Of a stretch of 44,183 nt of DNA, positions 35,901 to 44,128 are shown one piece after another; within the stretch, counting starts at the first letter, position 1; every line of letters begins with the position of its first letter. The position numbers and the translations under genes were made by a program. Origin of the DNA: Acidobacteria subdivision 2 bacterium RH1 MAG20 (GTDB lineage: Bacteria > Acidobacteriota > Terriglobia > Terriglobales > Acidobacteriaceae); assembly GCA_002197545.1 (NCBI GenBank), contig NFUO01000021.1, positions 1 through 44,183 of the forward strand. The letters are read 5' to 3'. The notes under the pieces are model-generated. The model worked only from the letters and a program-made list of their open reading frames with translations, was not told the origin of the DNA and did not search any database.

Positions 35901-35929
35901 TTGACAAAGTCCCGGTAGGTCAATTTATT
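35901..35929 (+). promoter_or_regulatory. Candidate sigma-70-type promoter before the GH116 gene
   Basis: TTGACA at 35901-35906 matches the -35 consensus exactly; 17 bp later is TTTATT (35924-35929), a weak -10. The area between the oxidoreductase stop and the GH116 gene is A/T-rich. A transcript starting near 35936 would leave only about 13 nt before the ATG at 35949 but 118 nt before the TTG at 36054, which supports the later start. Confidence 0.4.
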
Positions 35930-36053
35930 CTTTCAGTGACCGGCAATCATGAAGCTGCTGCGTTCTCGTGCAGACTTGTATTCCGACGGTCATGGGCGAA
36001 AGCTCACCCATCTGTTTAGATTCAATCCGCCCTGCGCTGCCTGGAGGCATTGT

Positions 36054-38486
36054 TTGAAGAAGCAAGCGTTTTTGCTGGGAATGATTTCTTTCTGCATCGT
36101 CTTGTTGCCCACCACAGCCCGGGCGGGAGATACGATTCCGAAAGCTGCATGGCGCAGGCCGATTGGGCTTCCACTGGAGAATCCCGGGGTCAAGAGAGTT
36201 GCCAGCGATATCGACGATGGCTATTGGCAGGGCGCTCCCGTCGGAGGTTTCGGTTCGGGTACGTTTTCGCGGACCTATCGTGGTGATTTTGCGCGCTGGC
36301 ACATCAAGGCTGGCGTTCACAAATACGAGGTCAGCTATGCCAATGAGTTCGCCATGTTCCAGCAATCGGAGGGCGAATCTGCGGGAACAGCGCAAGTTCT
36401 GTTGACGGACCATCCGCACCACGGCGAGCTTGCAAGCTGGAACTGGGATTATCCTGTCGGGGCTGGAGACTATGCCGCCCTTTACCCGAAGTCCTGGTAT
36501 GACTACAAATCGAACAAGTTCCCGGCCCACGTTGTGCTGGAGCAGTTTTCTCCCGTCCTTCCAAACAACTACCGCGAATCAAGTTATCCAATCGCCGTGT
36601 ATCGCTGGCACGCGGACAACCCAACCAATAAGACGGTGACGGTGTCTGTGCTTCTTTCCTGGACCAATATGTCCGGGTGGTTTCGTACCTTCACTCATGA
36701 TTTTAAAGGCGCTCCGAACCAGGGAAATTACGACCGGTATGTAAGTGAACCGGTCGGGTCTTCCGGGCAGATGAAAGGAATCGTCTTCGATCGAAAGCGA
36801 TCTGGTGTTGCACCGAATGAATGGGATGGGCAGTTTGCCATCGCCGCGCTCGAAACTCCGGGTGTGGAAGTTAGCTATCAAACTACCTTTCAAGCCACAG
36901 GAGATGGCAAGGCAGTCTGGTCGCACTTTTCCAAGGACGGACGGCTCGCCAATGACGATACATCCTGGGTAAGCGATAGTGAAAAGCTGGCAGGAGCGAT
37001 TGCGGTTCGCTTCACCTTGAAGCCGGGCGAAAGCAAAGTTGTTCCTATGACGATTGCATGGGACTTCCCGGTGGTGCAGTTCGGCGAAGGGCGCAAGTGG
37101 GACCGCCGCTACACAGATTTTTATGGCTCCGACGGCAGGAATGCGTGGAAGATCGCCCATGATGGACTGCTGAATGCAGCTTCGTGGAGCGATACCATCG
37201 ATGCCTGGCAGGCAGGCTACGTCAACGATGAGAGCAAGCCGTTGTGGTATCGCGGGATGCTCTTCAATGAGCTTTACACGTTGACCGATGGGGGAACTTT
37301 CTGGGGGAGGCAGATCGGAGCAGACCCGAAATTGCCGCCGTCTTTTGCGCTGCTGGAATGTTTTGACTATGCGTACTATGGAACGCTCGATGTCCGTTTC
37401 TATGCCTCGCTGCCTCTGCTGAAGTTTTGGCCAGATATAGATAAGCGGGTCCTCCGGGAATTTGCAGACACGGTTCCAAAGGAATGGCCGGAGAAGGGTC
37501 TCTGGGTCTGGAAGACGGAGCAGACGGGAGAACCAAGCCTGCACAAGCGAAAGAACATCGGGGCAGTTCCCCATGATTTAGGTGTGCCCGAGGGTGATCC
37601 TTTCGTCGCCGTCAATGAGCCTGGCTGGCAAGACACAAACGGCTGGAAGGACCTCAACTCCAAGTTCGTCCTGATGGTCTATCGCGACTACGTGCTTACC
37701 GGCCGAAAGGACACGGCATTTTTAAAAGAGACATGGCCTGCCGTCAAGGACGCCATCGAGTACCTGCGCCAATACGATCATGGCGGAGCAATCCCCGAAA
37801 ACAGCGGCTACCCCGACCAGACCTACGACTCCTGGGTGGTAAGCGGCGTCAGCGCGTACTCAGGAGGCTTGTGGCTCGGAGCGCTGCGCGCAGGCGAAGA
37901 GACAGCGCGTATTCTTGGCGATACAAGCGCACAAAATGAATATCATCAACTCTTCCTAAAGGCTCAGAAGACCTACATCAGCACACTTTGGAATGGAGAG
38001 TATTTCCGCTATGACAACGAGAGCGGCAATAAGGATGCTATCCAGACGGATCAGCTCGCTGGACAATGGTACGCTCACATGCTTGGACTGGGAGATCTTG
38101 TCCCTCGCAACATGCAGGTGTCTGCGCTGAAGAAGATCTTTGCGGTCAACGTCATGAAGTTCGGCGATGGAAAGATGGGAGCGGCCAATGGAATGTCCGC
38201 CGATGGTTCCATCATCGACAACGAGCAGGCAAAAGAAGTATGGGCGGGCACAACACTAGGCTACGCTGCGCTCCTCAAAAGCGAAGGGATGAAAGACGAG
38301 AGCTACAAGACAGTATGGGGTCTCTACCATGTGATCTATGAAAGCAAAGGCTACTGGTTCCGGACGCCCGAGGCATGGGATATCACCGGAAACTTCAGGG
38401 CGTCCATGTATATGCGTCCGGCGGGTATCTGGGCCATGGAGATGACTCCGCCTATCCCGCCAGAGAAACCGGCAAGGGACAGATGA
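36054..38486 (+). CDS. Secreted GH116 beta-glucosidase / glucosylceramidase-like enzyme
   Basis: This exported protein of about 810 residues is of the GBA2-like GH116 family. PVGGFGSGTFSRTYRGDFAR near the N-terminus marks the beta-sandwich domain. The (alpha/alpha)6 domain carries the nucleophile Glu435 in LLECFDYAYYGTLDVRFYAS and the acid/base Asp592 in PDQTYDSWVVSG, close to the known residues of the Thermoanaerobacterium enzyme (441 and 593). I prefer the TTG at 36054, which follows GGAGG at 36043-36047 and gives the signal peptide KKQAFLLGMISF to ARA; an ATG at 35949 in the same frame would place 35 polar residues before it. It should hydrolyse beta-glucosides; the natural substrate is unknown. 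Confidence 0.87.
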   Translation: MKKQAFLLGMISFCIVLLPTTARAGDTIPKAAWRRPIGLPLENPGVKRVASDIDDGYWQGAPVGGFGSGTFSRTYRGDFARWHIKAGVHKYEVSYANEFAMFQQSEGESAGTAQVLLTDHPHHGELASWNWDYPVGAGDYAALYPKSWYDYKSNKFPAHVVLEQFSPVLPNNYRESSYPIAVYRWHADNPTNKTVTVSVLLSWTNMSGWFRTFTHDFKGAPNQGNYDRYVSEPVGSSGQMKGIVFDRKRSGVAPNEWDGQFAIAALETPGVEVSYQTTFQATGDGKAVWSHFSKDGRLANDDTSWVSDSEKLAGAIAVRFTLKPGESKVVPMTIAWDFPVVQFGEGRKWDRRYTDFYGSDGRNAWKIAHDGLLNAASWSDTIDAWQAGYVNDESKPLWYRGMLFNELYTLTDGGTFWGRQIGADPKLPPSFALLECFDYAYYGTLDVRFYASLPLLKFWPDIDKRVLREFADTVPKEWPEKGLWVWKTEQTGEPSLHKRKNIGAVPHDLGVPEGDPFVAVNEPGWQDTNGWKDLNSKFVLMVYRDYVLTGRKDTAFLKETWPAVKDAIEYLRQYDHGGAIPENSGYPDQTYDSWVVSGVSAYSGGLWLGALRAGEETARILGDTSAQNEYHQLFLKAQKTYISTLWNGEYFRYDNESGNKDAIQTDQLAGQWYAHMLGLGDLVPRNMQVSALKKIFAVNVMKFGDGKMGAANGMSADGSIIDNEQAKEVWAGTTLGYAALLKSEGMKDESYKTVWGLYHVIYESKGYWFRTPEAWDITGNFRASMYMRPAGIWAMEMTPPIPPEKPARDR

Positions 38487-38565
38487 GTAATTTACAGATT
38501 GGCGATAGCTGCTTGTTGAGACCATGAATACCTTCATGCGAGGCGAGCCATCGCCATCCGACACT

Positions 38566-39870
38566 TCAGTTGCGGCTCCCGACTCTCTCCAGCTCAGGCT
38601 CTGTGTACACCAAAGGGGCCGTGGCAGAACAGTCTTTGTAGAGCGATCCTTCTTTCATGATGACGTGCAGATTCTTTTCATGCACGACAAGGTCGAGATC
38701 CTTGAGGGGGTCACCGTCGACCAATAGCAGATCAGCGAGGTAGCCTTCCTTCACTTCCCCAAGTTCCTTACCTAGGCCCATAACCTGTCCACCAACGCGC
38801 GTGCCGCATTGCAGCGCCTCGTTTGGCGAAAAGCCCAGTAGATCGACAAAGTGCTTGAGGTCCCGCGCATTGTCGCCCTGGGGTGTCTGGGCGAATCCGT
38901 AGTCACCTCCGATGAGAATGCGCACGCCACGTCGTCGGAGCTCCGTATAGACTGCGGCCGTCGTATCGATCACGCGCTGCATCTGCCGTCCGATTTCGGA
39001 ATCGCGGCGGAAGCCGAACCGTTCACCCTCGTAAAGAGTGCTGTAGATAATACCAATCGCCGGTCCCACGAAGATCCGGTCCTTCGCCGACTCCAGCATG
39101 TCTATCGCCTCCTCGTCCGCTGATTCACAGTGGTAGATCACATCCACTCCACAACGAACAGCTCGCTTCACGGACTCTGCCGCCCGCGCATGGCAATTGA
39201 CCTTCTTGCCGAAGTCGCGTGCCACGTTGACCGCCATCTGCACCTCTTCCTCGCGCATCACGGTGAGACCGCCATGAGCGGCCGGGCTGAGGTCGTCTCC
39301 TGAGATGTTGACCTTGATGTTGTCTACCCCTTCACGACAACACAGGCGGACGACCTTTTTTATCTCCTCCGTACCGTCGGCGATCATGCCGAAGCTTTCG
39401 TAATACATATGCGCTTTGCGCTCATCACCCAGGCCGCCAGTGACCGTGATCTCCGGGCTCGCCGCACGGATACGCGGTCCGGGAAACTCTCCGGCATTGA
39501 CTGCATTGCGAATGACGACATCGAGCCGCAGCTTTGAGGTGGCAGCACTATAGGCGCTGGTAAAGCCGTGATCGAGCAAGGTTTTCGCATTGCGCGCCGT
39601 CAGCAGGACATGCTCTTCGGGCGGAATGTTGCCAAGGTCGGAATCGTTCACCGCGCCGCCAAACGAAATATGCGCGTGCCCTTCCACAAGGCCCGGCATC
39701 AGCGTCCGGCCGCGGGCCTCGACCACAATGGCACCATCGGCGGCGAGCCGGTCTGGTGCGCGGGCGATTGTTTTGATTCTGGCGCCTTCGACAAGCACGT
39801 CGGCCGGAAAAGCGGCAGCACCGCTGCCGTCCCACACATGAGCACCACGGAAAAGAACTCGATTCATCAT
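38566..39870 (-). CDS. Amidohydrolase-superfamily enzyme (imidazolonepropionase/prolidase-like)
   Basis: This 434-residue metal hydrolase has the expected ligands in order: GHAHIS (about residues 64-69), the bridging Lys in DNIKVN, NCHARAAE, IYHCESADEE and the last Asp in IGGDYGF. The flanking small beta-domain has PGLVEGHAH and ends with GYLADLLLVDGDPLKDLD. Such enzymes open cyclic amides or cleave acyl-dipeptides; the substrate is unidentified. AAGGAGG at 39876-39882 (on the minus strand) is a strong ribosome site. It is the last of three genes reading leftward with a permease and an FAH-family hydrolase, so it probably works in the same pathway. It converges on the GH116 gene. Confidence 0.85.
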   Translation of the reverse strand: MMNRVLFRGAHVWDGSGAAAFPADVLVEGARIKTIARAPDRLAADGAIVVEARGRTLMPGLVEGHAHISFGGAVNDSDLGNIPPEEHVLLTARNAKTLLDHGFTSAYSAATSKLRLDVVIRNAVNAGEFPGPRIRAASPEITVTGGLGDERKAHMYYESFGMIADGTEEIKKVVRLCCREGVDNIKVNISGDDLSPAAHGGLTVMREEEVQMAVNVARDFGKKVNCHARAAESVKRAVRCGVDVIYHCESADEEAIDMLESAKDRIFVGPAIGIIYSTLYEGERFGFRRDSEIGRQMQRVIDTTAAVYTELRRRGVRILIGGDYGFAQTPQGDNARDLKHFVDLLGFSPNEALQCGTRVGGQVMGLGKELGEVKEGYLADLLLVDGDPLKDLDLVVHEKNLHVIMKEGSLYKDCSATAPLVYTEPELERVGSRN

Positions 39871-39900
39871 ATTTACCTCCTTCGACTGTAACGATTAACT

Positions 39901-41334
39901 TTACTGATCTGCCACATAGGCGCCAATGCGATGCGCGAGGCCAGGGGACAACCGCGCGATTACGATGCCATAGATGATGGATAGAGCAAGGACCCCAAGC
40001 GCGATCCACGGAAACATATTGAAGGGCCACGCCTGGCCAGGCTGAACGAGGCCCCAAAGTGGAAACAGCATGACCAGCGTACCTACAATCGGCATCAGTA
40101 TATGGCGAATGATGTTGAGTTCGCCGCGATGGTACCGGATCACGTAGACAGGAAGCGCGAGATTCGCGAGCATGTAGATGAGGATGATTGGGATAGCGCC
40201 GAGTGTGCCGGCAAAGCCGAAGTAGGCCAGTGGGGCGACACCGCCAAATAAGCCAAATCCAAGAACAAGCGCGACCGCGGTGATAAGAAATACCCACATC
40301 GCGCTGTGCGGCGTCTGGTGCCGCGGATGAATCTTGCCAAGGAATGCCGGCAGCAGGCCTTCGCGACCGGAGTTGAAGAGAATGCGCGCCTGCGAGTTCA
40401 CAAGGCCGACCAGTGAGCCCATGATGCTGGTGACGCCGGCGATGTATGCCACGATCAACAGTGAGGGTGCGGAAGATTTCAATCCATCGATAAAAGGGAT
40501 CTGCGAAGCGCCAAGTGCATGTACGTCCATCTTGAACCCGACCGCTGTCGCATAGGCGAGGAAGATATAAAAGATGCCGATCGCCAGCGTGCCGGTGATC
40601 AAAGCGCGGGGAATATTGCGGCGTGGATTTTCCGTCTCTTCCGCAAGAGAGGCAGAGTTTTCCCATCCGATGAAGAGATAGACGGCGAGCGGAAAACCTG
40701 CACCCAGACCCGCGAGACCTCCGGTGAGATTTGAGAACTTGAATGGCGCAAGGGTCACGAAGTGAGGGTGCGCGACCAGCATAACGATCCCACCCAGGAC
40801 CAAGAGCCCTGCCTCGAAGTAAAAGAAGATACCGGACCAGAGCGTCGAGAGCCCAACACCTCGCATGACCAGCCAGCCGGTTCCGACCGATATCAGCACG
40901 GTGAGAATGGCCCAGTTGATAGATAGGCCGAGAAAGATCTTCAGCGTATCGGCAACCCAAACGCCGGCAATCGAGACTACCGTCGACGCGGCGACGATGT
41001 AGCCGAACGTGATGAATACAGAGACGGCAGCGCCGACAGAGGGTCCGAACGCCTTGCCGGTGAAGGTGACGAACGAACCTGTGGATGGAGTGAAACGGGA
41101 AAATTGCGCGATGGTGTTGGTCAGGAACAGAATCGCGACCATCGCGGTGAGGATGGTCAAAGGTGCCGCAAGTCCTGCACCTTGCACGATCACTGCAAAG
41201 CCGAAGAAGAAGCTCATCGCGGGCGCAATGTTGGCAAGAGTGGAAGCCACGATTTGGCCGAGAGAGAGCGCATTTCGCTGTAATCTGGTTTCACTGCCGT
41301 TTTGTAGGCTGGATACCGTTTTACTGACCGACAT
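39901..41334 (-). CDS. APC-superfamily amino-acid/amine permease
   Basis: This 477-residue membrane protein has about 12 hydrophobic segments. The start, SLGQIVASTLANIAPAMSFFFG, matches the first substrate-binding helix of APC transporters, and GWENSASLAEETENPRRNIPRA is the conserved helix 6 and following loop. It probably imports an amino acid, amine or related compound. The ATG at 41334 has AGAGGACAC just before it; a frame from 41457 runs back into the FAH gene and gives unrelated residues. The gap to the amidohydrolase is 30 bp and to the FAH gene 61 bp, consistent with one transcript. Confidence 0.87.
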   Translation of the reverse strand: MSVSKTVSSLQNGSETRLQRNALSLGQIVASTLANIAPAMSFFFGFAVIVQGAGLAAPLTILTAMVAILFLTNTIAQFSRFTPSTGSFVTFTGKAFGPSVGAAVSVFITFGYIVAASTVVSIAGVWVADTLKIFLGLSINWAILTVLISVGTGWLVMRGVGLSTLWSGIFFYFEAGLLVLGGIVMLVAHPHFVTLAPFKFSNLTGGLAGLGAGFPLAVYLFIGWENSASLAEETENPRRNIPRALITGTLAIGIFYIFLAYATAVGFKMDVHALGASQIPFIDGLKSSAPSLLIVAYIAGVTSIMGSLVGLVNSQARILFNSGREGLLPAFLGKIHPRHQTPHSAMWVFLITAVALVLGFGLFGGVAPLAYFGFAGTLGAIPIILIYMLANLALPVYVIRYHRGELNIIRHILMPIVGTLVMLFPLWGLVQPGQAWPFNMFPWIALGVLALSIIYGIVIARLSPGLAHRIGAYVADQ

Positions 41335-41395
41335 GTGTCCTCTAGTTGTGGAACTGGCATTTACGCGACAATTGCTTCTCTGCGCAGGGTATCTC

Positions 41396-42253
41396 TCATT
41401 CGTCTTCGACCTTGTTACGCAATATGCCGATTTTTTCGATTTCGACTTCGCACACATCTCCGTGCTTCATAAACAACTGCGGCTTCCGCGCCATGCCAAC
41501 ACCGGCCGGCGTGCCGGTCACGATGATATCGCCGGGCGAAAGCGTCATTGCTTCGCTCAGGATCGAGATCAGCCGCGCCACACTGAACACCATGCTATCC
41601 GTCGAAGCATCCTGAACGACGATGCCGTTGAGACGAGTCTGGATGTGCAACCCTTTTGCGCCGGGCGGAAGCTCGTCTGTAGTCACCAGATATGGACCGA
41701 ACGCTCCGGTATTGTCGAAGTTCTTTCCGACAGTCCATTGAGGAGATTTCGTCTGATAGTCACGAATGGACGCGTCGTTGAAGATGGAATAGCCAATCAC
41801 GTGGTCGAGCGCGTCAGCCTCTGCAATATGCCGTCCGCCTTTGCCGATGATCGCGACCATCTCACCTTCGTAGTCGAGTTGAGTGGAGACTGCGGGGCGA
41901 ACGATGGGTGCGCCAGCACCGATCAGGCTCGAGTTGAAACGCGCAAAGATTGTTGGATAGGTTGGCACAACGAAACCGCTCTCAATCGAATGGTCGACAT
42001 AGTTAAGCCCAACGCAGATGATCTTGCCGGGGGCCGACAGGGGCGGGAGCAGTGTGATCTGATCGAGATCGATAACGGGTCCTTTTTTGAGCGCCACTGC
42101 CGCTGCGTCGAGCGCGGTGCGGCCTTTCCGCACGAGAACATCGAGTGAGCCGGGATAGCCCACATCTCCACTTGGCAAGCCATGAAACTGTTCCTTCGGA
42201 CCGGCAACTGCCAGTCCTTCCTGCTCTCCGTTACTGAATGCGGCAAATCGCAT
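41396..42253 (-). CDS. Fumarylacetoacetate hydrolase (FAH)-family protein
   Basis: This 285-residue enzyme is of the FAH fold. KIICVGLNYVDHSIESG and TIFARFNSSLIGAGAPIVRP precede LDYEGEMVAIIGKGGRHI, which contains the Glu-x-Glu metal site; SVARLISILSEAMTLSPGDI and IVTGTPAGVG finish the active site. Relatives hydrolyse or decarboxylate 2-oxo-acid products of aromatic or sugar breakdown, or act as ureidoglycolate lyase. The ATG at 42253 gives the usual MRFAAF start; ATG at 42259 is two codons earlier. It is the first gene of the leftward cluster and is divergent from the GntR regulator, which probably controls it. Confidence 0.85.
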   Translation of the reverse strand: MRFAAFSNGEQEGLAVAGPKEQFHGLPSGDVGYPGSLDVLVRKGRTALDAAAVALKKGPVIDLDQITLLPPLSAPGKIICVGLNYVDHSIESGFVVPTYPTIFARFNSSLIGAGAPIVRPAVSTQLDYEGEMVAIIGKGGRHIAEADALDHVIGYSIFNDASIRDYQTKSPQWTVGKNFDNTGAFGPYLVTTDELPPGAKGLHIQTRLNGIVVQDASTDSMVFSVARLISILSEAMTLSPGDIIVTGTPAGVGMARKPQLFMKHGDVCEVEIEKIGILRNKVEDE

Positions 42254-42386
42254 GAACATCGCCTTTCATTGTTTTGGGCAGTAATCCGAGGATCATCGGG
42301 CCGAGCCCACTGCTCCCATCCACTTCAACATGACGCAGTATTTTATATTTGTCAATGGATAATATATTTTTTAGAGATAGAATTCA

Positions 42387-42407
42387 GATGTCGTACGATA
42401 CCTCAGG
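42387..42407 (+). promoter_or_regulatory. Candidate GntR operator, copy 1
   Basis: GATGTCGTACGATACC followed by TCAGG lies 28 bp before the GntR start. It contains TCGTACGA, an 8-bp palindrome. The same 21-bp sequence with three changes recurs at 43244-43264. Position in the divergent promoter region and near-symmetry suggest the binding site of the GntR/FCD protein. The surrounding region (42340-42385) is very A/T-rich and likely holds the divergent promoters. Confidence 0.55.
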
Positions 42408-42435
42408 TTGAAATGCCTTGGATGGATGAGCGACG

Positions 42436-43236
42436 ATGAGCAAAGAGTCTTCTGCGAACATGACCCAGGGAGCGTATGAGAGTTTGCGCGCCGACCTGCT
42501 CGCTTGCCGCATCCTCCCTGGGAGAAAACTGAAGATACAAGAACTCTGCACTCGGTTTTCGGTCAGCCTGGGAGCCATTCGCGAGGCGTTATCGCGCCTG
42601 ACTGCCGAAGGACTGGTGGTGGCGGAGCCGCAGCGTGGCTTTCGCGCCGCTCCCATCTCAGCATCTGACCTTGTGGATTTGACGATGGTACGCATCGAGA
42701 TCGACAGTCTCTGTCTTAGGCGTGCCATCGCGTGCGGCGATGTGGACTGGGAATCGCGTCTCGTCGCGGCAACACACCGGCTGGCGCGCACGCCGGAGCG
42801 AGTACCGGATGATCCCGCGCGCTCGAACGAAGATTGGGTAGAAGCGCACGCGGCCTTTCATCTCGCGCTGGTGAATGGCTGCGACAGCCCCTGGCTGCTT
42901 CATCTGCATACTCTCCTCTATGCGCAAAGCGAGCGCTATCGGAGACTATCAGTGCCGTTTGCAATCAGCGGGCGCAATGTAAACGAGGAACACCAGGCCA
43001 TCGTGACCGCGACACTCGTACGCGATGCTGAAGGTGCGACGCAGCTGCTCGCAGCACATCTGGAGGCGACGACGCACATTCTGCTGGGCGCCGTGGTGGA
43101 GGGGCGAAAGGTGCTGGAGGATGCGCCTGAGAAGGGGTTTGACACCCGACCCGACAACGAACGATTTCACAATATGGTTTCAAGTGGCGATCAGAGTATG
43201 GCACTGAAAGATAAAGCTTCCCATCGGTTCGCTTGA
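42436..43236 (+). CDS. GntR-family transcriptional regulator with FCD ligand domain
   Basis: This 266-residue regulator has an N-terminal winged helix-turn-helix (about residues 8-75), seen in LKIQELCTRFSVSLGAIREALSRL and LVVAEPQRGF. The C-terminal FCD helical domain carries metal or ligand histidines in EAHAAFHLALVNG and EEHQAIVTATLV, then LLAAHLEATTH. FCD-GntR proteins usually repress a neighbouring catabolic operon and release DNA when a small organic acid or amino acid binds. It is divergent from the FAH-permease-amidohydrolase cluster, its expected target. The two copies of the 21-bp element bracket it. GGATGAGCGACG before the ATG is a weak ribosome site. Confidence 0.88.
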   Translation: MSKESSANMTQGAYESLRADLLACRILPGRKLKIQELCTRFSVSLGAIREALSRLTAEGLVVAEPQRGFRAAPISASDLVDLTMVRIEIDSLCLRRAIACGDVDWESRLVAATHRLARTPERVPDDPARSNEDWVEAHAAFHLALVNGCDSPWLLHLHTLLYAQSERYRRLSVPFAISGRNVNEEHQAIVTATLVRDAEGATQLLAAHLEATTHILLGAVVEGRKVLEDAPEKGFDTRPDNERFHNMVSSGDQSMALKDKASHRFA

Positions 43237-43243
43237 AGCATAA

Positions 43244-43264
43244 GATGCCGTTCGATACCACAGG
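43244..43264 (+). promoter_or_regulatory. Candidate GntR operator, copy 2
   Basis: GATGCCGTTCGATACC followed by ACAGG starts 8 bp after the GntR stop and ends 8 bp before the cytochrome c ATG at 43273. It matches copy 1 at 18 of 21 positions (changes at T/C, A/T and T/A). Its place suggests control of the cytochrome gene by the same regulator, or a vestige of a duplication. Confidence 0.5.
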
Positions 43265-43272
43265 TGGCTCAT

Positions 43273-43677
43273 ATGTTGAAGCCTATGTTCGCCCTTCCCG
43301 TGTTACTGCTCTCTGCCCTCTCGCTACAGCAACCGGCTGCTACTCCTGCACCATCGAGTATTCCCGCTGAAGCTGCCCATTTAGTCAATCCGGTAAAACC
43401 CACGTCCGAATCCCAGGCCCAGGCAAAAAAAATGTACGGATACGACTGCGCCGTATGCCACGGAGCGAACGGCAACGGCAAAGGTGATCTCGCCGCCGAT
43501 ATGAAGCCCCCACTTAAGGACTACACTGATCCCGCCGCGCTGAAAGACATCTCTGACGGAGAACTCTTCTATATCATCAAGGATGGCAAAGGCCAGATGA
43601 CCGGTGAAGGCGACCGTATGAAGCCAGAAGGCATTTGGAACATGGTGATCTTAGTGCGCTCGTTTGCCAAGAAGTAA
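43273..43677 (+). CDS. Exported class I c-type cytochrome
   Basis: This protein of about 134 residues has a signal peptide (MLKPMFALPVLLLSALSL) and a Pro/Ala-rich linker. One heme site, CAVCHG, lies near residue 61; the distal Met is probably in the GQMTGEGDRMKPEGIW segment. It has the single-heme cytochrome c domain size and would carry electrons in the periplasm. The GTG at 43264 is an in-frame alternative adding three residues, but it overlaps the 21-bp element. It follows the GntR gene by 36 bp; whether it belongs to the catabolic cluster is unknown. Confidence 0.87.
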   Translation: MLKPMFALPVLLLSALSLQQPAATPAPSSIPAEAAHLVNPVKPTSESQAQAKKMYGYDCAVCHGANGNGKGDLAADMKPPLKDYTDPAALKDISDGELFYIIKDGKGQMTGEGDRMKPEGIWNMVILVRSFAKK

Positions 43678-44128
43678 TACAAACATAGCCTGTGCAGCCG
43701 CAAACTTTTATAACGCTCATGTACAAATGAATGGTCGCTTCCTTAGTGCGAAAGAGACGCCGTTGCAATATTGCTGGTCCGGTCATGTCAATCCTCGTCA
43801 ATCAGAGTTTTCCTTCATTCGCCGCAATGGCGAGAGGGATCATCCCGCGAAGCCGAAACTCGGTCAAAAACCGTGCAGGCCCGCGTAGATCGGGGAAGAA
43901 TGATGAACTCTTGTGAAGGGATCTCAGAATCAGCGGTCGGCGCACCTGAAAGGGAGGGACACAAGATGCAGGCGCGCGAGGAAAGAAGGGCCCTGCTGGT
44001 CCGAAGCTCAGGCACTTCCAGAACTCAAGGTTTTTGAGTTTGGTCATACTTTGGTCATACTTGAGACTTTCGACCTGTCTCGCCTACAACCGTGATTTGC
44101 CTAAGCTATTTATTCTCAGGTGTTTCTA
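43678..44128. other. Gene-free stretch before tRNA-Leu
   Basis: About 450 bp hold no convincing gene; the short frames on both strands lack family patterns and ribosome sites. The only clear structure is the 11-bp tandem repeat at 44039-44060 and a small hairpin next to it (CTCAA...TTGAG near 44024-44038). The region lies beyond the 3' end of the minus-strand tRNA, the side where integrated elements usually insert, but I see no integrase. Confidence 0.5.
44039..44060. repeat. Tandem 11-bp direct repeat near tRNA-Leu
   Basis: TTTGGTCATAC occurs twice without a gap (44039-44049 and 44050-44060), about 70 bp from the tRNA 3' end. It could be a remnant of an integration event or a regulator site; nothing in the sequence decides between these. 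Confidence 0.6.

Noticed and set aside
36579..37574. 331-residue frame antisense to the GH116 gene
   Set aside because: It falls inside a gene with conserved catalytic residues; no ribosome site or motif supports it.
39548..40960. 470-residue open frame across the amidohydrolase and permease on the same strand
   Set aside because: It is another frame of two well-recognised genes, rich in Arg, Cys and Trp and without hydrophobic segments or motifs.
43771..44047. Small frames on both strands before tRNA-Leu
   Set aside because: No ribosome sites, composition unlike nearby genes, and overlap with the tandem repeat.
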